This document shows positions 1 through 10,121 of a stretch of DNA of 64,000 nt, one piece after another (position 1 is the stretch's first letter; each line of letters starts with the position of its first letter). The notes under the pieces are model-generated. The model saw only the letters and a list, made by a program, of their open reading frames with translations. It was not told the DNA's origin and ran no database searches. Source of the stretch: Bolinopsis microptera (lineage: Eukaryota > Ctenophora > Tentaculata > Lobata > Bolinopsidae); assembly GCF_026151205.1 (NCBI RefSeq), contig NC_087076.1:4487902-4551901 (forward strand), in the 5' to 3' direction. The position numbers and the translations under genes were made by a program.

Positions 1-587
1 TCTACTACTACTAGCAATTGTGTCCTTTACCCTCCTACATAATTTGAACATTTCTGTGGCTAACTCATTGAACAACATCTAAATTAAAATGTGTCTGGTA
101 TTAAAAGATTCAGTAAGTTATTTTTTCTTGTACGCTGTACACTGTAGTTAGTAAATGCAAACTTAATTGACGATGTCAATTCATGGTAGCTCGGCGCGGC
201 ACAGTAGCGCATTTCGCCGATCTAGCCGCTGTGAGAAGCCTTGACATACGGAAAATAATATCTCTGATATTTGTGATACGTAACATGTATCAAGAGAAGC
301 CTTATTGAGTGCGCGGCACAGTAACGCATCGCGCTACAAATGCAAACCAAACTTTTTCGATCAGCCGCGCGCTGAACCAGTGTTGTACTAGGTAAAAATT
401 GTGTATATTTTGTTCATTTTTGAGTGTAAATTAATTTATTAATTTATCACAAATTATTTTTTTAATTTAACCACTTATGTGAAATGGTTATTTTGACTTA
501 AAATATTTGAACTAAATATGAATTGATTGTGGGTATAAAATAAAATTTGTTTTACTAAAATTTGTTTTACTAAGTTCGCCCACAGAA
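1..587. other. Non-coding flank, no gene seen
   Basis: No supportable reading frame. The only structure noticed is a short GC-rich phrase (gcgcggcacagta.cgca) present twice in direct orientation near 194 and 311, in otherwise AT-rich DNA. Confidence 0.5.
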
Positions 588-806
588 CCATCGGACATCT
601 TGGAACACACCACGTGTGACTACTTCCTGTGGGGGTGGGTGAAGGGCCAACTCTATACTACAAGAGATATCCTATTGCAGACATCACGCAGCTAAAGCAC
701 CACCTGATCGACATCATCCATAATATGGACCCAGTGTTTGCTATGAACGCTTGTCGGACTGAAACATCTTTATTGAAATTATTGAATTGTTTTTGTGTGG
801 GAATTT
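588..806 (+). pseudogene. Remnant of Tc1/mariner-like DDE transposase C-terminus
   Basis: One frame reads TTCDYFLWGWVKGQLYTTRD from about 611. The reading then moves to another frame and continues PIADITQLKHHLIDIIHN to about 745. The phrase CDYFLWG.VK..(V/L)Y followed by a helical I..L...I..I segment is the characteristic C-terminus of Tc1/mariner-type transposases. The frame change, the lack of the DDE catalytic core upstream and the small size show a dead fragment. Family assignment rests on this short motif only. Confidence 0.6.
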
Positions 807-1216
807 TGATTAGTTGATTTCATTTATCCTAAAACTTGGTGTTTTCCTGTCTAGCAAAGTCATTATCGGTATCCAATCAATCATGATCAGGTCGTCATCT
901 CCTCAGTATGTTTGGTAAAGCCTAGTGAACCTCATTAATACACGCTAGTGCCTTACAGTTCCAAAATACATAATCATGGCGACGATAGTTCAACTTGAAC
1001 CTTTATAGTTTTTACAGGTTCAAGTAACTTTAAGTGTTAGAGCCTCGAATTATTCTGTAAAACCCTCTGGTGTCGAGATTACTCCATCAGATCCCAAATT
1101 CGGATCCACTATTGTTAAGGAGACCCGCATGGCGCATCCAGTAGGGACTGTTGGCGGTAAGCTACAGCTCCTGCTGGTAATCGACTCGGAAAACAGTAGT
1201 AATCCCCGTTTTTGGG

Positions 1217-1980
1217 TTGGAAATGAACACCAGATCGAAAACAGTTCCCCAGCTAGAATCCACTCTTACTGCTCCTATACCCCCTCCTAGAAGCCGTAAA
1301 TCTCTAAATCCCACCTCCCTTAGTGAAAAGCATGCTCTCCCTATCCACATTCACAAAAGAGCACAAGAAATCCAAGCTCCTAACACAGCCATAGATGAGT
1401 TCATAACATCGGAAAGACTGAAATCTAACAGACAACAGATCCTAATATCAGACCACAGCACCCAAGAAGATATCTGTCCAACATGCCACCTCGGTGTTCT
1501 TGCTAAACAAGATGGGCTCCTTTGTGAACAGTGCAATGTTTGGCACCATCCCATTTGTGAGGAAATCAACACCAAAGAATACAAACACCTCCAAGATGAA
1601 AAGTTTGACATTGCATTTGTATGTGGTAACTGTGAAAAACAACGCCTTACTACATCCACTTTACCTCCCCCGGATGCAGTCATCGCATCGATCAACAATG
1701 CAAAATGGGGAGTCCTAAAAGGTTTACAGATAAGGCCAGCTGTAGACTCTATCTACAAGAGGGTAGTCCTTTGGAAGAAGAACATGTTTAAGGTACCGAA
1801 AGGCAAGATAGGAGAGAGTTTTATTGAGGAAGTTGCCAATACCATCAACCTCTTTAACAGTGGCTCTAACCTCGAGAGTGTTGCAATTACTATGACGCTT
1901 ATAATTTTTCCCCTCCTGCTCCAGAAACCCTCCAAATCCTCTAAAGCCAAAGACCATGTAGCACACCTGGAAAGAAGACT
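1217..1980 (+). CDS. RLE-type retrotransposon polyprotein, N-terminal part (PHD-like finger)
   Basis: N-terminal 254 residues of the non-LTR polyprotein, broken by the LTR element at 1981. Residues 1-80 are basic and serine/proline-rich. Residues about 87-139 form a Cys4-His-Cys3 cluster: C87/C90, C103/C106, H110 or H111, C114, C136/C139, with the WHH.IC phrase typical of PHD fingers. PHD-like fingers in retroelement proteins may contact chromatin or nucleic acid; that role is inferred. The segment after residue 160 leads into a conserved linker (HLERRL just before the break) that continues at 6936. The ATG at 1217 is preceded by another Met codon two codons before the MNTRS stretch only in the sense of MEMN; no better upstream start is obvious. 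In the present genome the frame runs into the LTR and stops at 2026. Confidence 0.8.
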
Positions 1981-2117
1981 TGTTATGTTATGTGCTTGCG
2001 TTATTGTTGGACAAGTCATACACTAGTTTCCCATCAAAACCTGAACAATATATAATTAACCATTTATTCAAATACAATATATATCAACAATATATATCAA
2101 ATATACAATACATAACA
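1981..2117 (-). repeat. 3' LTR of the Ty3/gypsy element
   Basis: Second copy of the 137-bp LTR. The minus-strand AATAAA is at 2063-2068. It is followed at the outer edge by the agact TSD. Confidence 0.93.
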
Positions 2118-2130
2118 TCTCCCTCTTTGG
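2118..2130 (-). promoter_or_regulatory. Polypurine tract
   Basis: Minus-strand purine run ccaaagagggaga directly upstream of the 3' LTR, where plus-strand DNA synthesis of LTR retroelements is primed. Confidence 0.75.
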
Positions 2131-2450
2131 GAACTAACGAAATAAAGACACGTCACACGCTATGCGCGTGCGCGCGCTATCTCTGCGCAAGTGCCTACGT
2201 CCTTCAACAATTTCACAGGAATAGTGCGTTAGGCGCTCGCGCCTTCCATCTCCTTTCCAAAATCTCTTTGTTCTCACATCTATTCGCACACACAATGTTG
2301 TGGAATCAAAATAATTTAAAATAAATTAAAAATCTGGAAAAACTAAAAACTGAATTTACTTAAAATTGTCTCGTTTAATGGTAATAAATATAAAAACATC
2401 CGTATACTAGATTCTTTAACCGTATCTAACTCTAGACTTATAAAAAGAAA

Positions 2451-5400
2451 CTATTTGGCAGCCTTCCCCGCTAATCTCTCAGACCGTCTCAACGTTACCG
2501 GCTGAGTATTATGCCTCTCGGCATATAACCTAAGTTTGTACTCCTTAGCTATCGCGGGTGGCATATTAGATTTTGTAACAGGGACAGTAATGGTCTTCTT
2601 TAATTTGGCTGGGGTGCTGCAGGGGTTTGGTTTGGGAGTTTCTGTTTGTGCCTTTGGCGCTAGTATGGGTTTTGGAATCAGTCGGGGGTCACAACTTTTT
2701 GGTACTTCCAGTGGGCTGGGGGTCTGAAGAGTATCGAAGAACTTATCATGAGAAGCCGAGAATCCTCTACCAGTTTTATCCTGGATTACCATGGATCTGT
2801 TTCTCGTGATAACATTTCCAACACTGTTCAGAAGGGTGTATGAGCGAAATTTGCGGTCAACAGACACAACTTTGGCTTGGCGCCAAGTCTTGTCAGATTT
2901 CCCGTCTTTGTAAATCACTATATCACCCGGGTTACACATATCAAAAGATTTAGTAGCATTTCTATTATAATATTGAGCACTTGCTGCTTGTCTATCGAGT
3001 AATAATTTACGGTTTTTGCAGTCTCTCTCAGTTACCAATGAGCTTTGTAAATATGGCAAATTTGTCTTAACATCTCTTCCCATTAATAGATTATGGGGGC
3101 TTCCCAATTGAGGGCTCAATGGAGTCGCTCTATAGTCTAGTAAACACATATTAACATTATCTAAATTACCTTTACATCGTGTAATAATGTTCTTAACGTG
3201 CCCAATAGCTCGTTCAATCTGCCCATTAGATTGACTGTATCGTGCGGAACTAAAACACTTATCGATATCATATTTCTCACAAAACTTCCTCATTACCACC
3301 GACGCGTATATTGGTTCTCTGTCTGAAAAAGCTATATCAGGAATACCAAAACGGGCAAATATAGACTTAAAATGTGAAATAAGTTGGTCAGACGTCGGAT
3401 TTCTAGATAACTCGCTAACTTCTATCCATTTGGTAAAGTAATCTATGACAACTTGATATTTCCGACCCATAACAGTAACAATATCTGCTCCTACTTTCTC
3501 AAATGGTCTCAATGGAACACTATGCGATTTGAGTTCAACTTTCATCGGAAGCTTCCGTGTACTTAGACACTCAGTACATTTGTCGACCATATTGTCGATA
3601 TCTGAATTAATATTTCTCCAATATACTCCCTTTCTAGCTAAAGCTTTACATCTAACACGACCCTGGTGTGTGTCATGCAACTTTCTCAGAATATCATTTT
3701 GCAAAACCTTTGGAATTACAATTCTATCATCAAACAGAACTAAGTCGTCAAAAACTGACAGTTGGTCTTTCATTGACCAATACGGAGTAACATTTGGATC
3801 ACATTGCCGTGTGTCATCTGGCCACCCATTGGTGATATATTCCGTGATTTTAGCTAAACAAGGATCCCTAGCCGTTTCTATTTTAAGTTTATGTTTCATT
3901 TGCATCGAACTCTTTACAGTCTCTACAATCATGTGTACATTAAGATCACATTCTCGCTCTAAAACAGTGTCGTGAGTGGAAATTGGAACTGTGGCACGAC
4001 TAAGGGTGTCTGGTATGACGTGATCTTTACCTGGTTTGTAGGATAGCTTGTAGTCATACTTCTGTAGTCTGAGCAGGAGGCGCTGGCATCTGGCTGGGTT
4101 TGCATGAATTGGTTTCATGGATATCGGAGTCAGAGGCTTGTGGTCTGTATATACCTGCACGTGTTTCCCATACACGTATTGGTTGAACCTCTCTAAGCCA
4201 AATACAACTGATAGTAGCTCCTTTTCAATATTTGCATACCGCTTCTCTGTTTCAGTCAGTGATCTTGAAGCATATGCTACTGGTTTTCCTTGCTGTAAGA
4301 GACAGGCTCCCAAACCAGCTTGGCATGCATCTGTGTGTATCTCAACGGGTTTGGTGACATCATAATGTGCCAGAGCTGTATCATCTGTAAGGTCCTTCTT
4401 GAGATCGTCAAATGCCTTCTGTTGCTCGAAATTCCAGCAGAATACTTTGTCTTTGTGGAGCATGGTCCTCAAGTGGTGTGTCTTTTCACTGAGGTTTGGA
4501 ATATATCGGGCCAGATACGTTACCATGCCCAGGAATCTCTGGATTCCTTTTTTGTCTGCTGGTGCAGGCATCTGAGTTATCGCGACAATCTTCTCTGGGT
4601 CGGGTTTGAGTCCTTCCGGTGTGATAATGTGTCCGATATACTTCACCTCGTCACACAGGAATTTGCACTTCTTTTTGTTCAACCTTATTCCTACTTGGCT
4701 GCATCGTTCTAACACAGCTCCAAGCCTGGCCGTGTGCTCTTCGAAGGTGTTAGAGAATACGAGGATATCATCAAATATTATCAACACGCCTGGGAAACCT
4801 TCGAATTTTTCTGTCATTCTCTTCTGGAATATTTCATTTGCGCTGTTCAGTCCGAAAGGAAGACGAAGGTATCGGTACCTTCCAAATGGAGTGTTGAACG
4901 TGGTCAGCTTGCTGGATTTCTCTTCGAGGGGGAGCTGCCAATATCCACTTTTGAGGTCTAGTTTGCTGAAACATCTTGCATTTGTTATCTTTGATAACGT
5001 TTCTTCTGGGGTAGGCAAATGGTGGTGTTCTCTCATGACCCATCTGTTCAGATCCGTGGGGTCAAGACATATTCTTAGCTTCTCTGGTTGTTTTACAACC
5101 ACCATCGAGTTCACCCAATCTGTGGGTTCGTCAACTTTCGTTATCACTCCAAGCTTCAGCATCCTCTCCAGTTCCTCTTGGACTTCGGTGTGGATCGAGA
5201 AGGCTAGCTTTCTTGCCGCATGTTGAACTGGTTGTGCACCGTCTTTCAACTTGATCTTCGATTTTACGTTTGACAGGCAGCCAATCGTGTCTTCTTTGAA
5301 AACATCTTCGTGATCTTTCATCAGGTCTCGTATCTTATCTTCGTGTTGGGACTTTGTCTTGGGTGTTGCTTCTTTCTTCTCCCTTAGACTTTGTCTACCA

Positions 5401-6794
5401 GAGAGAATATCAACCTGAAATTGATGTGAAGGTCTGTGATGAGGTGTTGTGGGGTTAGTGTGAACTGGATTAGACGAGCTGGTTGTGGTCGGTGGTACAC
5501 TCGCAAACGGGTTAATGAGATTGAGTCTGATCAATGATTCTAAACCTAGAATAGATCTGGCTAGAAATGGTACAACATGAAATTCAGCTCTGTGCTTATT
5601 ACCGTTTATCTCACAATTAAGCAATATAGTACCTAAAGAGGTTATTCCAGTTCCTCCATAAGCTTTTAATCTAATACTAGTATCTCTAATTTTGGGGTTT
5701 GATACAATCGATTTTAACACTACACTAGAGATAACATTGCATTCAGCACCAGTATCAATTTTGCAAAGAGTTTTTCTACCATTTAAAAGAATTTGCTCAG
5801 TCCATTCCCTACATTTGATTTCTTCAACTGCTCGTTGACTTACCGAGATAGCACCAATGTTGAGTTCCGAGGTGTAGATGCTGTCATCTTTGTCGTCTTC
5901 GTTCATCACTGCATCTAGATCTTCTTCGGAAGGGTCGCAAAAATCTTGGTGGATCATGTCGATCTTTCTTTTAGATCTGCAAACCTTGGCGAAATGGTTC
6001 TTCATTCCACATTTTGAACATGTCCGTCGATACGCTGGGCAGTGCTCAGGGTTTCCAAACTGGTGTTGGTTCCCACAATAACCACATTTTCCTTGTGAGT
6101 TTTGCGGTTTGTATCTCTTGTTAACTTGAGGTTTTGATGGTTCGTTTTGAGGTCTGGGTCTTTTCCTCCCGATGGCATTTATGCTGGCGTTAGTTGTAGC
6201 TAGCAGTGTTTGAATCCTCTTGTCTGCCATCTCCTGGGTTTTAACAATTTTGACTGCAGTTTCCAGTGTGAGGTTGTGTTCTCTAAGAAGCCTTGTTTTC
6301 GTGGCTCGGTTAGACACTCCTACTACGATCCTGTCTCTGATGAGGCTCTCTGATATGTCCTCTGCTTCAAGTTTGATCTTTTTCTTCTCTCCACCTTCTA
6401 GATCGATTTCTATTTCTCTTGGCGGGATCGTGTAGTTGCATTTCTTAACCTGCATTCGAAGCCTCATTTGAAATGCTTCAATGGTTTCCTCTTCTTCCTG
6501 GTCCATTGTGTTAAAAATGTGTCTTTCTACCGTCTCGTTTGCAGTATGTCTAAATTTATTGATGATCTCGACCTTGATCAACTTGTATGAAGCTTTCGCT
6601 TCATTGCTTAGGCTTGATACAAATTTTTTTACGGCTCCCCCACACAGCTGCATCAAAATGGCTTTCTTTCGCCTGTCGTCTATTTCCCCAAAATTTGCAA
6701 GCATTGAGTCTTCAAATTCTTCTACCCACTGGTCGAAAGGCTGGTCATTTTCATACTGGGTACATTCGAAAAATCCTCTAACTCCTGACACCAT
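2451..6794 (-). CDS. Gag-Pol polyprotein of Ty3/gypsy element
   Basis: Single 1,447-residue frame with no internal stop. Order of domains: gag (residues 1-230), two CCHC-type knuckles (about 237-272), aspartic protease with DTGA at 347-350, reverse transcriptase with LDLKSGYWQLPL (612-623) and FDDI in place of the usual YxDD box (674-677), RNase H with HTDA (820-823), integrase with an HHCC finger (about 1040-1076) and a D-D-E triad at about D1104, D1158 and E1194. The usual SDNGP phrase around the second aspartate reads SDREP here. A basic tail follows. Gag and pol share one frame, so no frameshift is needed. The ATG straddles the LTR/PBS border, with A at -3 and G at +4. The frame looks intact and the element potentially autonomous. 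Confidence 0.93.
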   Translation of the reverse strand: MVSGVRGFFECTQYENDQPFDQWVEEFEDSMLANFGEIDDRRKKAILMQLCGGAVKKFVSSLSNEAKASYKLIKVEIINKFRHTANETVERHIFNTMDQEEEETIEAFQMRLRMQVKKCNYTIPPREIEIDLEGGEKKKIKLEAEDISESLIRDRIVVGVSNRATKTRLLREHNLTLETAVKIVKTQEMADKRIQTLLATTNASINAIGRKRPRPQNEPSKPQVNKRYKPQNSQGKCGYCGNQHQFGNPEHCPAYRRTCSKCGMKNHFAKVCRSKRKIDMIHQDFCDPSEEDLDAVMNEDDKDDSIYTSELNIGAISVSQRAVEEIKCREWTEQILLNGRKTLCKIDTGAECNVISSVVLKSIVSNPKIRDTSIRLKAYGGTGITSLGTILLNCEINGNKHRAEFHVVPFLARSILGLESLIRLNLINPFASVPPTTTSSSNPVHTNPTTPHHRPSHQFQVDILSGRQSLREKKEATPKTKSQHEDKIRDLMKDHEDVFKEDTIGCLSNVKSKIKLKDGAQPVQHAARKLAFSIHTEVQEELERMLKLGVITKVDEPTDWVNSMVVVKQPEKLRICLDPTDLNRWVMREHHHLPTPEETLSKITNARCFSKLDLKSGYWQLPLEEKSSKLTTFNTPFGRYRYLRLPFGLNSANEIFQKRMTEKFEGFPGVLIIFDDILVFSNTFEEHTARLGAVLERCSQVGIRLNKKKCKFLCDEVKYIGHIITPEGLKPDPEKIVAITQMPAPADKKGIQRFLGMVTYLARYIPNLSEKTHHLRTMLHKDKVFCWNFEQQKAFDDLKKDLTDDTALAHYDVTKPVEIHTDACQAGLGACLLQQGKPVAYASRSLTETEKRYANIEKELLSVVFGLERFNQYVYGKHVQVYTDHKPLTPISMKPIHANPARCQRLLLRLQKYDYKLSYKPGKDHVIPDTLSRATVPISTHDTVLERECDLNVHMIVETVKSSMQMKHKLKIETARDPCLAKITEYITNGWPDDTRQCDPNVTPYWSMKDQLSVFDDLVLFDDRIVIPKVLQNDILRKLHDTHQGRVRCKALARKGVYWRNINSDIDNMVDKCTECLSTRKLPMKVELKSHSVPLRPFEKVGADIVTVMGRKYQVVIDYFTKWIEVSELSRNPTSDQLISHFKSIFARFGIPDIAFSDREPIYASVVMRKFCEKYDIDKCFSSARYSQSNGQIERAIGHVKNIITRCKGNLDNVNMCLLDYRATPLSPQLGSPHNLLMGRDVKTNLPYLQSSLVTERDCKNRKLLLDRQAASAQYYNRNATKSFDMCNPGDIVIYKDGKSDKTWRQAKVVSVDRKFRSYTLLNSVGNVITRNRSMVIQDKTGRGFSASHDKFFDTLQTPSPLEVPKSCDPRLIPKPILAPKAQTETPKPNPCSTPAKLKKTITVPVTKSNMPPAIAKEYKLRLYAERHNTQPVTLRRSERLAGKAAK
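6782..6793 (-). promoter_or_regulatory. Primer-binding site, probably tRNA-Leu
   Basis: On the minus strand the 12 bases after the 5' LTR are tggtgtcaggag. They are complementary to the CCA end and acceptor stem of leucine tRNAs (...CUCCUGACACCA). The same bases encode the first residues of gag. Confidence 0.75.
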
Positions 6795-6930
6795 GTTATG
6801 TTATGTGCTTGCGTTATTGTTGGACAAGTCATACACTAGTTTCCCATCAAAACCTGAACAATATATAATTAACCATTTATTCAAATACAATATATATCAA
6901 CAATATATATCAAATATACAATACATAACA
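6794..6930 (-). repeat. 5' LTR of the Ty3/gypsy element
   Basis: 137 bp, matching 1981-2117 base for base on inspection. It has TG...CA ends inside a short inverted repeat. Read on the minus strand it carries an AATAAA signal (complement of tttatt at about 6876-6881) in an AT-rich body. Its last base supplies the A of the gag-pol start codon. Confidence 0.93.
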
Positions 6931-6935
6931 AGACT

Positions 6936-9498
6936 CCAACTATGGAAAGATGGCGAAATAGAGAAACTCGCTAGGGAATGTAAATCAATACAAGACCGCC
7001 TACTCAAATCTAAGTACAGCCCAGGACATCACAACAAAGTCTTTACACGACTCATGTTACTAGGAAAAGTCTCCGCAGCCTTAAGATGGAATGGGAGCCA
7101 GAGAAGTGAACTCCTGGACACAACCCCTACTGTCATACAGGAACTCATAAAGAAACACCCCGAAAGCAGCCCACCACTCGAATCTAGTCTGATGAAGGGA
7201 CCCATTGAAGAAGTAGACAACGTCATATTTGATTCCATTGATTCCAGCAGAATTGAAAAGGTTGCAAGACACCTCGGCGGATCTGGTGGGCCCTCAGGAA
7301 CTGATGCAGAGACATGGCAGCATATTCTCTGCTCTAAACAGTTTAAGAAAAAGCCTGAACTTCTAAAAGAAGCAGTCGCAGTTTTGGCCAGAAAGCTGTG
7401 TTGCCAAAAGATACAGCCCGACCACCTGAAAACATACATAGCAGGTCGCCTCATCCCCCTTGATAAAGACCCAGGGGTTAGACCCATTGGGATTGGTGAA
7501 GTCCTTCGAAGAATAGTCGGAAAAGCAGTGATGACCACATTGAAACAGGACATTATCATGAACACAGCACCCATGCAACTGTGTGGTGGCTTACAAGGAG
7601 GAGTGGAAGCGGCCATTCATGCAGTCAGAAAGATCTTTGAAGAGGAATCCACAGAAGCGATCCTGCTTGTTGATGCTGAAAACGCCTTCAATGCATTAAA
7701 TCGCAACACAGCCCTTAGGAATCTTCGATACACCTGTCCAGAGTTATTCACTTACATCCTAAATACATACAGACAAGAAGCTAACCTATTCATTGCCAAC
7801 AGTGATGACCACTTACAATCTGAGGAAGGAACTACACAGGGAGATACCTGTGCACTCGGATGGTATGCACTGAGCCTAATGCCTCTGCTCAGAGAAGTCC
7901 AGGTTAAACAGACAGAACCTGAAACAGAACTAGAATCAGACAGAGAACTCAACACTTATCCCAAACAAGTTTGGTATGCTGACGACTCTGCAGCAGGGGG
8001 TAAACTTGATCAACTCACGAAATGGTGGGAGGACCTTAAAGATCATGGTCCCATGTATGGGTATTACCCAAAACCCAGCAAGACATGGTTGATAGTGAAA
8101 CCAGAGCATGCAACCAAAGCTAAGGAACTCTTTCCAGATGTTCAGATCACTACCAAAGGCCACCGTTATCTTGGGTCATATATTGGATCAGAAGAAGGGG
8201 TAAAAGAGTTCATACTAAAGGAGACCGAAAGTTGGAAAGCAGACATTCTCGGACTCGTCGAAATAGCTGCAAACGAACCCCAGCTAGCCTACTCCGCTTT
8301 CATCTACGGAACCTCCAAAAGATGGAATTTTGTTTGCCGTACAACCCCAGGGATTTCCGACCATCTGAAACTCTTGGAATATTGTGTCAAGGAAGACTTT
8401 ATACCAGCCATTATGGGCAAAAGGTTTGTGCCTGATCAAATCAGAAAAATAGCTTCACTTCCTGCAAGAATGGGCGGGCTGAGCATTCCAGACTGCACAT
8501 CAACAGCAGAGATGGAGTACACTAACTCAGTAAATGCTACAAAACAGCTCACAGAAGCAGTTTTTCAACAGCTTACTACTTTCCAACTAAACGGAGAACT
8601 GCAGCATGACATCATAAGTGAAGTAAAGAAGCGTAAGGAAGAGCTTTACAAACACCAACGAGAAACTATTACGAATGAGGTATCCCCATCAACACAAAGG
8701 CAATTAGAACTCCTTAGTGAAAAAGGAGCATCCATTTGGTTATCCACACTCCCTCTAAAAGCATGTGGGTACGTCCTTAACAAACAAGAATTCTTTGATG
8801 CCCTCTCACTCAGATATAATCTTACACTGTCTACAGCTAACAGAAGTCCCCTATGTGTATGTGGAAATCAAAATCATATCAACCATACTCTAACCTGCAA
8901 AATCGGAGGCTACGTTTCACTTAGACACAATTCACTAAGAGATACAATAGCTGAACTCCTAACCACTGTTTGCAAAGACGTTGAAACAGAACCCCAGCTT
9001 CTCTCCGTTCCTCACACACTTGAACTATCTAATGGAACAAATAGACAGGATGGTGCAAGACTGGACATCAGTGCGAGATCGTTTTGGTCGCCGCTAGACA
9101 GGGCATTCACAGATGTAAGGGTACTTCACCCTCAAGCCCAGTCCAACAGTGACAAGAGCATCTCGCAGATGTACCAATCTCACGAGAAAAGCAAAAAACG
9201 TGAGTACAATGACAGAGTCCTCAATGTCGAAAAGGCTACCTTCACGCCACTGGTGTTCAGTACTACAGGAGGAATGGCAACTGAGGCTTCACAGTTCCTA
9301 AAACATCTCGCTGAAAAGATCAGCCTAAAGAAAGGCCAACGGTATTGTGATGTGATGTCATTTGTCAGACGCAGACTGCGTTTTGATCTACTCAGAACCT
9401 GTATAATCTCTATCAGGGGGTACAGAGGTACCAGAACCCTTCCACCCACGGCAATAAGTGATTTGGACCTTAACCTGATCAACACTCTTAAACCCTAA
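6936..9498 (+). CDS. RLE-type retrotransposon polyprotein, reverse transcriptase and endonuclease part
   Basis: Continuation of the polyprotein downstream of the inserted LTR element, about 853 residues. It opens with the LWKDGEI...ECKSIQDRL linker. The reverse transcriptase follows: a fingers motif with GRLIPLDKDPGVRPIGIG (about 7444-7497), LLVDAENAFNALNR (motif A, about 7666-7707), EEGTTQGDTCA (about 7822-7854) and VWYADD at about 7969-7986. After the thumb comes a CCHC-like knuckle (CVCG...H....C, about 8855-8899). The last region, with RLDIS and FTDVRVLHP, matches the arrangement of the restriction-like endonuclease of R2/NeSL-type elements. No apurinic endonuclease domain is seen. An ATG-initiated frame beginning at 6481 includes antisense LTR-element sequence and is not the natural N-terminus. 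The frame is intact to the stop at 9496-9498. Confidence 0.85.
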
Positions 9499-9710
9499 AA
9501 GGTCATGGAGTGCTTGTTGGATGGGGGTCTTAACTGCTTTTTGTTGTGATGTGATTTAGTGGATTTTATATATATTTATTACAAAGGGTTTTATTTTTAC
9601 CTCAGTTTTTAAATTTGTAACATTTTTACAGAATTTTTATATAGGGTCATTGCTATATTATGTGTATATTGTTTGAATATTTTATTTTTATTTAAAAAAA
9701 AAAAAAAAAA
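9499..9710 (+). other. 3' UTR and poly(A) tail of the non-LTR element
   Basis: AT-rich 195-bp trailer after the stop codon, ending in 17 A at 9694-9710, directly abutting the right target-site duplication. Confidence 0.85.
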
Positions 9711-9724
9711 CGCTAGTGCCTTAC

Positions 9725-10121
9725 TCTTGATCAGATTGGGCGACGAGATCACTGATTGAGTGCAGAGATCACTGACTGAGTGTTCGGATCACGTATCCGA
9801 TGGATTTTGAAATGGTCATTTTTATTTTTATTTTGAACAATGAACTTGAAACTTTGGGAAAGGTTTTAAATTATCAAGCCAAATGTGTGCAAAAAATTTT
9901 GAGTTCTTTGCTTAAAGCGTTCTCATTTTATGAAGACAATAGTGAAAAAGAAGGAGTGTCACGCCACGCCCACTGTAATTGGGCGTGGCTTACTTAACTT
10001 TCAGGAAATCTAAGTTTGACCCATTATATCTATAATCTCTGAAATTTTGGTGCAATTTGGAGACGAATTGAGTTATTAAGAGGTTGCGTGTGGGTAGTCA
10101 CTTTTGGGCCACCCTGTGGCC
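9725..10121. repeat. MITE-like repeat with mariner-type end
   Basis: Shares many blocks with 49905-50276, including gttgcgtgtgggta and the right end acttttgggccaccctgt, which resembles mariner/Tc1 termini. A perfect 10-bp-stem hairpin (gccacgccca/tgggcgtggc) lies at 9963-9989. A left terminal repeat was not identified, so the copy may be truncated. It sits immediately next to the non-LTR insertion. Confidence 0.55.

Larger units (their letters stand above)
1981..6930 (-). mobile_element. Ty3/gypsy (Mag-like) LTR retrotransposon, full length
   Basis: 4,950-bp element in antisense orientation within the non-LTR element. The two 137-bp LTRs (1981-2117, 6794-6930) look identical and begin and end with tgttatg/cataaca. 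A 5-bp TSD, agact, flanks it (1976-1980, 6931-6935). A primer-binding site and a polypurine tract sit next to the LTRs, and one uninterrupted gag-pol frame fills the interior. Identical LTRs and an intact frame point to a recent insertion, later than the host non-LTR copy. Very short LTRs and the K02A2.6-type pol arrangement suggest the Mag branch of Metaviridae; that placement is inference. Confidence 0.95.
942..9724 (+). mobile_element. RLE-type non-LTR retrotransposon, split by an LTR element
   Basis: A 15-bp direct repeat (acgctagtgccttac) lies at 942-956 and again at 9710-9724, directly after a 17-A tail. These are the hallmarks of target-primed reverse transcription, so the element spans about 957-9710. 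It codes for one long protein: a PHD-like zinc finger, a reverse transcriptase with YADD at 7975-7986, a CCHC-like knuckle near 8855-8899 and a restriction-like endonuclease region near 9047-9290. The coding frame is cut at 1980/6936 by an antisense Ty3/gypsy element; the frames on the two sides agree once that element and one 5-bp TSD are discounted. The sharp TSD and tail suggest a fairly young insertion. Confidence 0.9.

Noticed and set aside
629-817. Independent 62-residue gene
   Set aside because: It is the out-of-frame continuation of a decayed Tc1/mariner transposase tail.
6481-6935. N-terminal extension of the non-LTR reverse transcriptase frame
   Set aside because: It is antisense to gag and the 5' LTR of the inserted element; the true upstream part is at 1217-1980.
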